Assembly (NCBI RefSeq): GCF_963675165.1
Contig: NC_087378.1
Location: 8,447,725-8,511,724 of the forward strand
Reading direction: 5' to 3'
DNA: 64,000 bases
From: Halichondria panicea
Lineage: Eukaryota > Porifera > Demospongiae > Suberitida > Halichondriidae
In this document: positions 23,672 through 38,810 of the stretch, piece by piece
Layout: each line of letters begins with the position of its first letter
How positions within the stretch are numbered: position 1 is the first letter of the stretch
Program-made: the position numbers and the translations under genes
The notes under the pieces: model-generated
Told to the model about the DNA's origin: nothing
What the model saw: only the letters and a program-made list of their open reading frames with translations
The model's database searches: none

Positions 23672-26600
23672 ATATCTATCTAATGCCTGGAGATAATTCT
23701 AAGAACCAACATTCCCAATAGAAGACCAACCCATTCACACACACACTTTTTCAAAAGCAAAAAATTTTTTTGACAAAATGCTGAATGACCAAAATTCCAA
23801 AAAGCAATTAGTGGTCCAAAAGCGTGGGCATAGTTTATGGCTTCTCTTTACCAGCTACCAATACAACACAATACCCACAAGGTTAGGGGAACACGACACC
23901 CCAGCCCCTGCAGTCCCACACTGTACCCACATGATAAAGAGCATCACAAACAATAAATAGCTAACACAAAGGAATCATGTGATCCCAGAAAGTACGTGGA
24001 ACCTTTAAAAATGGCGAGGAAAGAAACCATGCAGTAAGCAAACGAATATTGTGCATACCACTAGCATTCTATAGTGTATACTTGAAGCCTCAACAGCATA
24101 GATCTACTTAGTAATTGTATTAACTATTCCTACAATAAAGCCTACAATTCTAAGCCTCTAATAAAAAGTTTTATTATATAAGTCAGCCGGGTTTCAGTGG
24201 ACGGATATGCACCCAATTTATTTTTTATTTCAGTCTCCCAAACACACACGCACTACTATTTGACTAATGCCTAGTGACCCAAAATTAGAGGTTAATGATT
24301 GTTTTGTGCTAATTGCCACTTGGAAGAACCACATAGACCCATCCCCATTTTCAGTTACTACCACCACAACATCTGGCCCAGACAGTACAGCCTGTATATA
24401 CCTAAGCCTCCCTCAATAAGGTCAGATTCAAAGTGTACACAGCCATGCATGCAAGCTAAGTTATAGGACTTATCTTGAACTTGATATTGGCTGTAGTACT
24501 TCATGTCAGCATTTAATACCTCAAATGTAAAATACTACAATAATTTATATTCACCCAAGTGAATTGCTTACTCAGTGTGCTAGTTGTATGTGATGCAACA
24601 GATGAGTTGGTGCACCGTTAAAGACTCTTTAACCCATAATTCTCGGCTCTCAAGGCCGAGCTCTGTTTGCTTTTGCTTTTGCTTTTCTGTTCATCTGTAT
24701 TTCTATGTTGTTTGAATAATAATTATGAGGCCTACCAGTAGAGACAGCTAATTAACTATAATAAGAGTTGTTCCTGCAACCATTAATTTTTGTCATTTTT
24801 ATAAGCAATAAAATAGGAGAGGTGGTACCCAACTCTACGGTCAGATAAGGCAGTTCCTCACAATTTTTTTTGTTTCAACCAACACACACTCACAGGACCC
24901 TAGTAAACGGTATGGTGCATCCCTAGGATCACTATCTGGTGGACGGGTCGGTATAGCAGGGTTCTGCCGCACTAACCTCATGTTAGCAGTTGTGACTGCA
25001 GTCCGATATTCTGCAATACGTCGACAGTTTGGTCCCTCCCCCAATCAAGAGCTTCCTGTCCTGACCTACCAACTCCAGCAATGGCGTATCTTGCCATACC
25101 TTGCAGCCACTGTCGTTTTCACACACTTTCTCAACACTTTCATTGATGACTTCATTGGCTTCACTGTAGCCAACTTTCTGGGAGAAAAATCAATCAGACA
25201 AGTAATAACATACTCTGTAGCTGCATAACAATCAGGCCTGTTTTGATAAATTGGGTTACGAGCATTCAATTTCAACATTTTGGGAGATTTAATATCTTTT
25301 TGATAGTATTATTGTGTGTTTACATCAGTAAATAGTAGGACGGCATGATCTGAAAGATCCCTTGTACTGTACATACACTGTATATTATGATATCGTGCAG
25401 GCTGATCTTGGGAGAGAGATTCATGCTCTCTCGTGTTGTGTCAAGGCTTTGCTTGGCTTCACTGCTCGAGACGGTATACAGGAATGTAGAGAGGCATGTG
25501 GTGGTCACGGATATCTGACTGGTAGGCAACATTATTCACTCCCACACTGATTAATCCCCCCTCTAGTAAATCGGTTTGGGGAGCTTCGTGACGATCATGA
25601 TCCCAACCTAACGTATGAGGGAGACAACAATGTGTTGTTACAACAGACTGCCAACTATCTCTTGTCCTGGGTGTCTGGAGACACTTCTCCCCTGGGCACA
25701 CTAGATGTGCTCAACCACCAACAGTGTGGTCCCTTCCAACCGCCCACCACACACCTCACTATAGAGAGTGAGTATTAGTGACCTCTGACCCTGAGACTGT
25801 GTAATGACCTGTGTACAGATGCACTGGCTGCGTTCGTGTGGCTAGTCGGTTATTTGTGGCGTGAGAGTATAGACAAAACTGAGCGAGAGCTCAACACTGG
25901 AAAGGTGCCCTCACACATACGCCCACATACACACACACATACGCCCACACACACACACTCTATAGGGTTCGTTCATGGCCCAGGAGGACAGTATGGTGTT
26001 CCATTGCCACAGCCTGGGTCTAGTCTTCTCACAGGTACGTGAGTGGAGATATAATATAGTATGTCCATATTCAGCTGTTTTGGTAGCTATCTTTGAGAGT
26101 GTGTATAGTGATATATGACACCACTCAGTATGTCATGCTGTTACGCTACACTCAACTGCTGGAGGGACTAGAAGTTGACCAGACAAGACAAGTACTGACC
26201 ACCATTGGAAATGTCTATTCTCTGTGGGTTCTACACACACATGCAGCCACACTGTATCAAGGTACCCTGGATACATGTATGCATGTGTGTGTGTACTCTA
26301 TGCAGTGTAGGTGGATACTTTAGTCGACCTGGTGATGTACGCTGCCTCAGAGACTCACTCTTGCATCACATCACACTGGTAAGACACAAGCTGCATGAGG
26401 TGCATGGTTGGGTTGGTTGATGTGGCCCTGCAGCTGGTGGAGGATGCAGTGAGTGTAGTGGATGTGCTGGCCCCTCCAGACAATGTCCTCAGAGCACCTA
26501 TTGGACTCAGCAATGGACAGGTGTGTGTGTGGTGTGTGTGTGGGTGTGGGTGTGGGTGTGATATAATTATAATTATGCTCTACTGTATTATAGGTATATA

Positions 26601-26698
26601 AGAATCTGACTGGAGCAATGTTGTCCTCATCTTCTGGAGCTCTGCAAAGGCCACCATATTGGAAGCAGATTGTGAGCAGGCCTCAGGCAAAACTCTGA
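22135..26698 (+). CDS. ACOX3: ACOX3-type peroxisomal acyl-CoA oxidase
   Basis: Flavin-dependent acyl-CoA oxidase; the ACOX3 class acts on branched-chain acyl-CoAs in peroxisomes, making trans-2-enoyl-CoA and hydrogen peroxide. The start at 22135 gives [18 protein letters not shown]. Later exons give [20 protein letters not shown] (substrate/FAD site), [82 protein letters not shown] and [20 protein letters not shown], all in the order of human ACOX3. The last exon reads [12 protein letters not shown] and ends RPQAKL; the final AKL is a PTS1-type peroxisomal import signal. A 1.4-kb intron (about 23472-24895) contains a long CTACACACA repeat. Another intron holds a VNTR-bearing TIR element. It converges with the GH31 gene. 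Confidence 0.95.
22640..22775. repeat. tandem repeat filling an ACOX3 intron
   Basis: About four copies of GTGTGTGTCCACCCACTCGC plus TCACT fill the intron between CAGCTCAAG and GTGATTGGGTGC. The first copy abuts the donor and the last ends at the TGTGCAG acceptor. Confidence 0.85.
23131..23316 (-). mobile_element. VNTR-bearing TIR element, copy A (ACOX3 intron)
   Basis: Reverse-oriented copy with ends CCTTTCCACTTCACTCG and CAGTGAAAAGG. Inside are about 2.5 units of the 45-bp repeat (here AGTGTACAGAGCCTATAGTG and following), then the inverse of the family's left flank, GTGGACTTATGTTTTCTCT. Copies B, C and D lie in LETM1, GRK and NUP107 introns. Confidence 0.75.
23488..23670. repeat. (CA)n/CTACACA compound microsatellite
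   Basis: About 180 bp of CA repeat punctuated by CCTACACACA every 14-20 bp, at the 5' end of the large ACOX3 intron. Apparent reading frames through it are poly-Thr/His artefacts. Confidence 0.95.
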
Positions 26699-26904
26699 CA
26701 CTTTATTAGGATCATGCTTGTACTACCTAGCTTATAGTTCTATGCTTATGTTCAACTACTGCTGTTTAATAACTATTCGTGTACGCATGTTAGTGGTACT
26801 GCACATTCCAATTGACAAAACAGAACTTGACATAATTATGACGGTAAAAATGAAAGCAACACTATGATCACTAGAACATGCACTCCTGATAAGAATGTTA
26901 ATTC

Positions 26905-31282
<4,378 letters not shown>

Positions 31283-32222
31283 AGCTAGCTAGTCTACCAT
31301 GCATAGGTACTAGGTACGTACTAGTAGGGTTCTATCTATGGCTTCTTGACTTTGTATGTCAGCTACGCCCACTCTTTCTGGGGGGGGAGGGGCTGGATAC
31401 AGCCTTGAGTGGCTTCATCATCATCTACAGTGAATTTGCAGTGCACTTGCAACAGAGAATTGCCTAACAGCAAAACCACAATAACAAAAATGTGCCTAAA
31501 ACCCTAAACATGTATCTGTATACAGCTTATAAAGATATCTGGGAGCATGGCTTAGCGGTTAAGGTTAGGGTGGTGGCTTCATAGATCATATTTATTATGA
31601 TAGATAAGGCATGGGTTCGATTCCCTCTTTTCTCATTTCTTTACAAGTAATTTCCCTAACTTCATACTCCTGTCAAGTACATAATCAAGTTGGGGCGTTA
31701 CCTGGTTTCTGTGAAAAACCGGGCGACGACCCAACTTTCCCTTTTTAGGTTCTGTCTTTTTTTCTTCTCAGATATGTGCTATATAGTGACCGAAATAACT
31801 ATGCTAAATATAATATTATTCATATCTAACAATCTAAATTGTGGTTTTGTTGCAAAGTGTATAACCCACTGTAATGTTACTATTATAGACGGGTAGTAAT
31901 TTTAGCGTTTTCAGATTCTTCTCTGTTTTTAGGGTACTAAATTTTGGCGGATTTGTAGCAAATTCATTACCACAATATATCACAAAAAGAATGAGTTTTA
32001 AGTTGAATGGAAAGTTTGGAGTCAGATACGGATACAGATGAAAAAGGGCTAGCTTGCTTAGCATACTCTCTACAAAAGTACATGAAAAAATTTATGATAT
32101 TCATAATTTTTTTAATATTAGCGCGTACTTAATTTAGCAAATATTTGCTAAAATTAGTACCTGTTTATACAATAAGGTACTACTTTTCTCTCAAGAAATA
32201 ACTTTTGTATGTTGATTGTTGT
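31283..32222. other. GH31-SIL1 intergenic region
   Basis: No gene. It contains the GH31 promoter side, a G-tract (31380), the SINE-like element, a stem-loop at 31689-31735 (GTTGGGGCG ... CGACCCAAC) and about 450 bp of AT-rich sequence. Confidence 0.6.
31438..31670 (+). mobile_element. tRNA-derived SINE-like repeat, copy 1
   Basis: The central part carries Pol III promoter boxes: A box TGGCTTAGCGG (31549) and B box GGTTCGATTCC (31614). Flanking sequence (GCAGTGCACTTGCAACAGAG before, AATTTCCCTAACTTCATACT after) is shared with an inverted copy at 49185-49412. No acceptor stem pairs, so it is not a working tRNA. Confidence 0.75.
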
Positions 32223-33760
32223 TCATAGTTCCTTTTTTTTATGTTGGTTCTGAGACAATAAGAGGTTTCCTGCAGCCTCCATTAGGTCAGTCCTCTCTGT
32301 AGACTCATGCATGATAGATCTGAGCACGCTGACATGAGGTGTGGGATTGCAATGTAGTGTAGTCATAGCTGCCAGCCCACCTTCAACTAGTGTGTCACTG
32401 TCAGAATATAGAAGAGAGGAGACTTGCTCACACCAGTGGGTACCCTACATAACAAGGGTAAGAGGAGGGGTAGATAGACACACACACACACACTGGGAGA
32501 GTGGGTACCCTACATAACAAGGGTAAGAGGAGGGGTAGGTAGACACACACACACACACTGGGAGAGTGGGTACCCTACATAACAAGGGTAAGAGGAGGGG
32601 TAGGTAGACACACACACACACTGGGAGAGGGTGATACACTCACCAGTTCAGGGGCCATATCAGAGACTAGAGTAGCCACCTTGAGCTTCACCCTATCACT
32701 CAGTTGGCTAAACCCTGCTCTGAGGCTATGGAACTGACTGCACTCAGACAAGAGATGTGAGTGTCTGCCACGCATTAGTGCACTCAATGCAAACAGTGCT
32801 CTACGCACACTTTCCTCTGAGCTACTCAAGAGCAGAGCACACAAACTACTCACACTATCCAGCAACACAAGACTGTCTTGAACAACAGGATTGCTGCATG
32901 TGCAATAACACACTAATAACACACACACACACAATGAACTCTGACCTTTGCGCTGCTGATCCCAGTACAAGTGCAGCTCCACTCCTGACGTTAGAGTGGG
33001 TGTGGTTCAGTAACCGTAGCAACATTGGGAGACCCCCTACCCTGGCTAGATCTCGACCATTGTCAATCTCATGAACATGATATTCCAGCTCATCCAATAT
33101 CATCACTAACTCTAATGGCGACCTCCACTCGTCTCCAAGGCAACTAACAAGCTCCAACATGCTCACCACCTCTCCATGAAGCGTCAACGAGGGTTCAAAG
33201 GTCAACATTCTATCAGTTGGCTTTACACTAGTGTGAGTAGTGTCCTGTGTGAGGTGTGTGGGCAGAGGTGTAAGTGTTGTGAGGTGTGTGATAGCGGAGA
33301 GAGGATGTGAAGGTGTCAGTGTTGATGATTCTTGAAGCATTCTCGTGTATTCTTCCTTCGTAAATACTTTGGATCGTTTGTTTACCACGCCACGTCTGTC
33401 GCTGTAACCATGGTTTCTGACTCTTCGCTGATCCCCAGTAAACCTTGAACCATCCATTAGTTTGGCCTCTTTCAGTCCAGTCTGCATATTGATCCTGATG
33501 TGCAGGCCAGCAGGAATAGGTTGATCAGATTCTATAATCTGCCAGTGGCTAGTTGGGATAAATACGGGAAGTAGTTGTTCCTGTTCCTCCTCTATCACCA
33601 TATCATCTTTTTGAGTCAGGACAGCCACCATCATGCTCACTAGCACCATAGCCAACAGCAGACGAACACACAGCTTCAACAGCATCTTAGCTTTGTTTCT
33701 GGGCCGACATTTGTAGCTCGGTCGATCCTTTACATTCAAGTTGAAAGCTTTTAGCCTCAA
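32223..33760 (-). CDS. SIL1: SIL1 nucleotide exchange factor for BiP
   Basis: ER-lumenal armadillo-repeat protein that releases ADP from the Hsp70 chaperone BiP. The open frame begins at 33760, but the Met at 33685 gives a better start: MLLKLCVRLLLAMVLVSMMV is a classic signal peptide, and the upstream stretch overlaps an AGCCTC-type repeat. SIL1 hallmarks are IPAGLHIRINMQTGLKEAKL, LELVMILDELEYHVHEIDNG, RDLARVGGLPMLLRLLNHTH, VRSGAALVLGSAAQ and SNPVVQDSL. Two more exons give VRRALFALSALMRGRHSHL and DRVKLKVATLVSDMAPEL. The last exon (from 32444) ends LLLSQNQHKKKEL; the KKEL end resembles ER-retrieval signals (human SIL1 ends KELR). The final intron is made of a 65-bp repeat that includes the acceptor. 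Head to head with TXNL4B. Confidence 0.92.
32436..32632 (-). repeat. 65-bp tandem repeat containing the SIL1 last-exon acceptor
   Basis: Three copies. On the transcribed strand each unit runs CTCCCAGTGTGTGTGTGTGT, then CTACCTACCCCTCCTCTTAC, CCTTGTTATGTAG and GGTACCCAC. The true junction is TTATGTAG|GGTACCCACTGG, so the acceptor and nine exon bases are present in all copies. Confidence 0.9.
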
Positions 33761-33842
33761 TTACAGGCCGCAATGGCCTCGATATCGCCCCTCATTTGCT
33801 GTCTAGTCTGTATGTGCCAACTCAGCAAATTCAGTGTAAGCG
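33686..33842. promoter_or_regulatory. shared SIL1/TXNL4B promoter interval
   Basis: At most 157 bp between the preferred SIL1 start and the TXNL4B start on the opposite strand. A bidirectional promoter is inferred from spacing only. Confidence 0.45.
33752..33785. mobile_element. AGCCTCG-type palindrome fragment
   Basis: TAGCCTCAATTACAGGCCGC followed by AATGGCCTCGATA, related to the elements at 16379 and 18061. It lies in the SIL1/TXNL4B promoter interval and overlaps the upstream candidate start of SIL1. Confidence 0.45.
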
Positions 33843-34502
33843 ATGTCCATGAGCTATCATCTCCTCGAGTGTTTGTGTAGCAAGAAAGCAGTGGATAGTG
33901 TCATCAAAGGATGCGAGGACAAGGTGCTAGTGCTGAGGTTTGGGAGAGAGACGGACCTAGTCTGTATGGAACTAGATGACCTTGTAAGGGAAACCCCCTA
34001 GCTCATCGAGTCAGTCAGCACTATGCTGATGTATGCCTGCTAGATCCTACCTACCTTACTCTATCTCTGTAATGTCATGCTGTAAAGCTCTTCATAATTA
34101 CTATGTATTTGTTCTCTCTTCCTCCCAGCTGTCCAAGAACCAAGTATTGGTAAGCAAGATGGCGGCCGTGTATGTAGTGGATGTTGACAGTGTTCCAGTG
34201 TACACTCAATACTTTGACATCACTCTAGTACCGGCTACTGTGTTCTTCTTCAATGGCCAGCACATGAAAGTGGACTGGGGGTAGGCACACATACAGACAT
34301 CCACACACCCACCCACACACACACCCACACACACAGAACTCCGGACCACACAAAGTTCATTGGCAGTTTCAAATGTTCTCAAGACTTTATTGACGTTGTT
34401 GAGGTTGTGTATAGAGGAGCCATGAAGGGCAAGGTCATGGTGACCAGTCCATTAGACTCAACCAGCACACCTCACTATGACTTACTCTATAAAGACATTT
34501 AA
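33843..34502 (+). CDS. TXNL4B: TXNL4B thioredoxin-like splicing factor
   Basis: Dim1-family thioredoxin-fold protein (Dim2/TXNL4B), linked to pre-mRNA splicing through PRPF6. Three exons (33843-33983, 34129-34280, 34337-34502; 459 bp, 152 residues) join in frame. In-frame starts at 33843 and 33849 give MSMSYHLL or MSYHLL; human TXNL4B starts MSFLLP and has 149 residues, so the second fits better. Key matches: [86 protein letters not shown] and the end YDLLYKDI. As in the Dim1/Dim2 family there is no CxxC redox pair. It converges with the receptor gene, 201 bp apart. Confidence 0.96.
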
Positions 34503-34703
34503 TACCTTCTTTCAGCTTTTTATTTCTCACAAAAATTTATGTATTTCATTAGTTTTATCAACTTCATTAATACCAAGAACGACACACTTATTATTAATAC
34601 ATATGGACAGATAAATACAAAAATAAATTTACTATAAAAATTGTTCGTAGCAGAAAATGAGATAGGAAAAGAGAGACAGAAGTGATTGTGTGAGGGGGTG
34701 TGG

Positions 34704-35035
34704 TCAAACATGAGTGCCTGTGTCTGTTTCCATCTGCCGCAAAGTGTCTACATGATCGCTCCAGTTTGTACTATGACCTTTAGTATGGTAGGACTGTAGT
34801 GGAGGGGGTGGGGTAATGAACAGAACACTATAGGAAGGGTTTAACTCACAAGACATGACCTGGAGGGTGGTGACACTGATCGTTTGTGCATGCTCACTGT
34901 TCCATTAATAGAGCTGCTGTTATAAGTCGGATCATTGAGTGAGGAATTACTTCCAAAGTCATCTGTAAAACAACAAATAATCACACAGCACAGTTACTGG
35001 GCACACACACACACACACACAGTGGGTACTGGGCG

Positions 35036-35109
<74 letters not shown>

Positions 35110-35146
35110 GGGTACCGGGTACACACACACACACAGTGGGTACTGG

Positions 35147-35199
<53 letters not shown>

Positions 35200-35577
35200 G
35201 GGTACCGGGTACACACACACACACACACAGTGGGTACTGGGTACACACACACACACACACACACAGTGGGTACCGGGTACACACACACACACACACAGTG
35301 GGTACCGGGTACACACACACACACACACAGTGGGTACCGGGTACACACACACACACACACACAGTGGGTACCGGGTACACACACACACACACACAGTGGG
35401 TACCGGGTACACACACACACACACACACACACAGTGGGTACCGGGTACACACACACACACACAGTGGGTACAGGCAGTGGGTACCGGGTACACACACACA
35501 CACACACAGTGGGTACCGGGTACACACACACACAGTGGGTACTGGGTACACACACACACACACACAGTGGGTACCGG

Positions 35578-35614
<37 letters not shown>

Positions 35615-38600
35615 GGGTACTGGGTACATACACACACACACACACAATGGGTACAGGCAGTGGGTACCGGGTACACACACACACACACAATGGGTACAGG
35701 CAGTGGGTACCGGGTACACACACCTTTCTGTTTGGAGCTCTGACAAGCAAAGCAGAGTCCCACGAGACAGAATACCATGGCAACAATGGCAAGACCTCCA
35801 ACCACAATCACAGCTATCTGCCAATTCTCAATCACCACTACCTCTGCAACAAACAAACCAACAGACAGTGAGTACAAACACGGACACACACACACACAGG
35901 AACACTCACGGCTAGTGGGCTCGCTTGTGGATGGTCCTATGCAACCATTATTGCTGCTGCTCTGATCATTGCTGTTGGTGGTTGTGACGTACCCACAGTA
36001 CTCATCACTGCTAGTAGAGTTGGTGAAGGTAGGGAACAGACACACCTCATAAGTTGTGTCAGTCTCAAGGCCTCGTATGCAGGCTGACTCTTGTACCAAG
36101 TTAGAGATCATCTCATAAGTAAGGAGTCTGAGTTGGTTAGGATTAGGAGAAGCTACTAGCTCAGCAGTCACTGTCATGGAGATGGGGGTAGAGACATAGT
36201 CCCACTTAATGGTCACTGCAGTGTCTTGTGGTTCTAGCTCCACCAGGCGATTCATCAGCTCTATACAGACCAGTTATACAGACCAGTAACACACACACGC
36301 ACACACACACAAGAAGTACTTACCACATGTTCGGAAGACAACAGATGAGTTGGGTCCTCCACCCCCGCACTCGTTAATGGACTGGACATGAAACGAGTAT
36401 TGTCTCCCATCACAGATATTGGTGGGGAAGTTATAGGAGGTGGTATCCCGCTCCTCCACAAGGGGGGTGCAGAGGATATCCTCTCCACAAGGGTCCACAT
36501 ACAGTCTATAGCCAGCTGCATTATCCTCCTCCGATCTCTGTTGCATAGGACACACTGAAACACTAATATGGATGACACAATCATATAGTTACCTCCCAGG
36601 TTAGTCGAATAATGCGATCATTGCCTTGAGTCACAGTACTAGCAGTGACAGTAACAATACTGTTCACAGTGCCTGCACATACATAATGTACACATGTAAT
36701 ATATAGAGAAGGAATGGTTGTCTCCCACACTCCTACACAAACCAAACCCTGCTACACAAGACTCTTCAAAAGGTGACTAATTAGTTGGAATGGCTCAAGT
36801 TACAGCCATGTACTCACTTGGAGGGCAAGATATGGTGGTGAACATCACAGGCATGGTGGTGGTAGTAGGGTCCCCTGTAACACTCACTACAATACTGTAC
36901 TCTGTGCCAGGAACCAGACCTGTATAGGGAACACACAGTAATGGTAGTCACTATACACTGTGTGGCTGTATAGGGAACACACAGTAATGGTAGTCACTAT
37001 ACACTGTGTGACTGGCTGTATAGGGAACACACAGTAATGGTAGTCACTATACACTGTGTGGCTGGCTGTATAGGGAACACACAGTAATGGTAGTCACTAT
37101 ACACTGTGTGACTGGCTGTATAGGGAACACACAGTAATGGTAGTCACTATACACTGTGTGGCTGGCTGTATAGGGAACACACAGTAATGGTAGTCACTAT
37201 ACACTGTGTGACAGGCTGTATAGGGAACACACAGTAATGGTAGTCACTATACACTGTGTGACAGGCTGTATAGGGAACACACAGTAATGGTAGTCACTAT
37301 ACACTGTGTGGCTGGCTGTATAGGGAACACACAGTAATGGTAGTCACTATACACTGTGTGACAGGCTGTATAGGGAACACACAGTAATGGTAGTCACTAT
37401 ACACTGTGTGACAGGCTGTATAGGGAACACACAGTAATGGTAGTCACTATACACTGTGTGGCTGGCTGTATAGGGAACACACAGTAATGGTAGTCACTAT
37501 ACACTGTGTGACAGGCTGTATAGGGAACACACAGTAATGGTAGTCACTATACACTGTGTGACTGTATAGGGAACACACAGTAATGGTAGTCACTATACAC
37601 TGTGTGACTGTATAGGGAACACACAGTAATGGTAGTCACTATACACTGTGTGGCTGGATGGTAGTACCTGTCAGAGTTCCAGATCTCATTGAGTTGTCCA
37701 AGGTGAAGGTGTAGCCTGGAGGACCAGACACTGTGATGGTGAAAGAAGCATCTCCATTGTAGCTCCAGCGTACAATAGCAGAGGAGGATGTAATAGTGTC
37801 CACTGTTAGACCATCAAGAATGACTGCAGGAAAGAGAGCAGAGGTGTTAGGTACTAGCCCCTAGAGGAGGTTCTCAGGTGTAGCCCCTAGAGCAGGTGTT
37901 AGGTACTAGCCCCTAGAGGAGGTTCAGGTGTAGCCCCTAGAGCAGGTGTTAGGTACTAGCCCCTAGAGGAGTTTCAGGTGTAGAGCAGGTGTTAGGTACT
38001 AGTCCCTAGAGGAGGTTCAGGTGTAGCCCCTAGAGCAGGTGTTAGGTACTAGCCCCTAGAGGAGTTTCAGGTGTAGAGCAGGTGTTAGGTACTAGCCCCT
38101 AGAGGAGGTTCAAGTGTAGCCCCTAGAGGAGGTTCAAGTGTAGCCCCTAGAGGAGGTTCAAGTGTAGCCCCTAGAGCAGGTGTTAGGTACTAGCCCCTAG
38201 AGGAGGTTCAGGTGTAGCCCCTAGAGCAGGTGTTAGGTACTAGCCCCTAGAGGAGGTTCAAGTGTAGCCCCTAGAGCAGGTGTTAGGTACTAGCCCCTAG
38301 AGGAGGTTCAGGTGTAGCCCCTAGAGCAGGTGTTAGGTACTAGCCCCTAGAGGAGGTTCAAGTGTAGCCCCTAGAGGAGGTTCAAGTGTAGCCCCTAGAG
38401 CAGGTGTTAGGTACTAGCCCCTAGAGGAGGTTCAGGTGTAGCCCCTAGAGCAGGTGTTAGGTACTAGTCCCTAGAGGAGTTTAGGTGGTATGATGTTATG
38501 CTGCAGTTGTTGTAAAACAATCTCCCTTCAAAGGGGCCCAGCTGTAGACTGTTTAGTGTCTGCTAAAGCTTCCTCCACACCTGTCAACCACACACACACA

Positions 38601-38767
38601 GGAGCTTGCTCAAAGACATAGTGATCTATGATTGTACAATAGGTCGTTGTATTCAGTATCATCATGCAACACAAGGCCTCAAAGATGTACCACTAATTAC
38701 TGTCCTAAGCATCATATGCCAATCATAAGTTAAGTGAGCTAGTAATGCGATCACCCACCCACACACT

Positions 38768-38810
<43 letters not shown>

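Noticed and set aside
31541-31633. Possible functional tRNA gene (A and B boxes present)
   Set aside because: No acceptor-stem pairing, abnormal spacing with a 20-bp palindromic insert, and an inverted degraded copy at 49185 shows it is a repeat.
31689-31735. Stem-loop GTTGGGGCG...CGACCCAAC as a structured RNA
   Set aside because: A single hairpin next to a SINE tail with no matching RNA family that I recognise; kept only as a note in the intergenic entry.
34935-36255. Long open frames of Thr/His/Cys/Val across 35.0-35.7 kb on both strands
   Set aside because: Open in several frames at once because the sequence is a (CA)n satellite; only the 35.7-36.3 kb part on the minus strand is coding.
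36930-37660. Regular 50-bp repeat array considered as CRISPR-like
   Set aside because: No unique spacers: the whole unit repeats; intronic in an animal gene.
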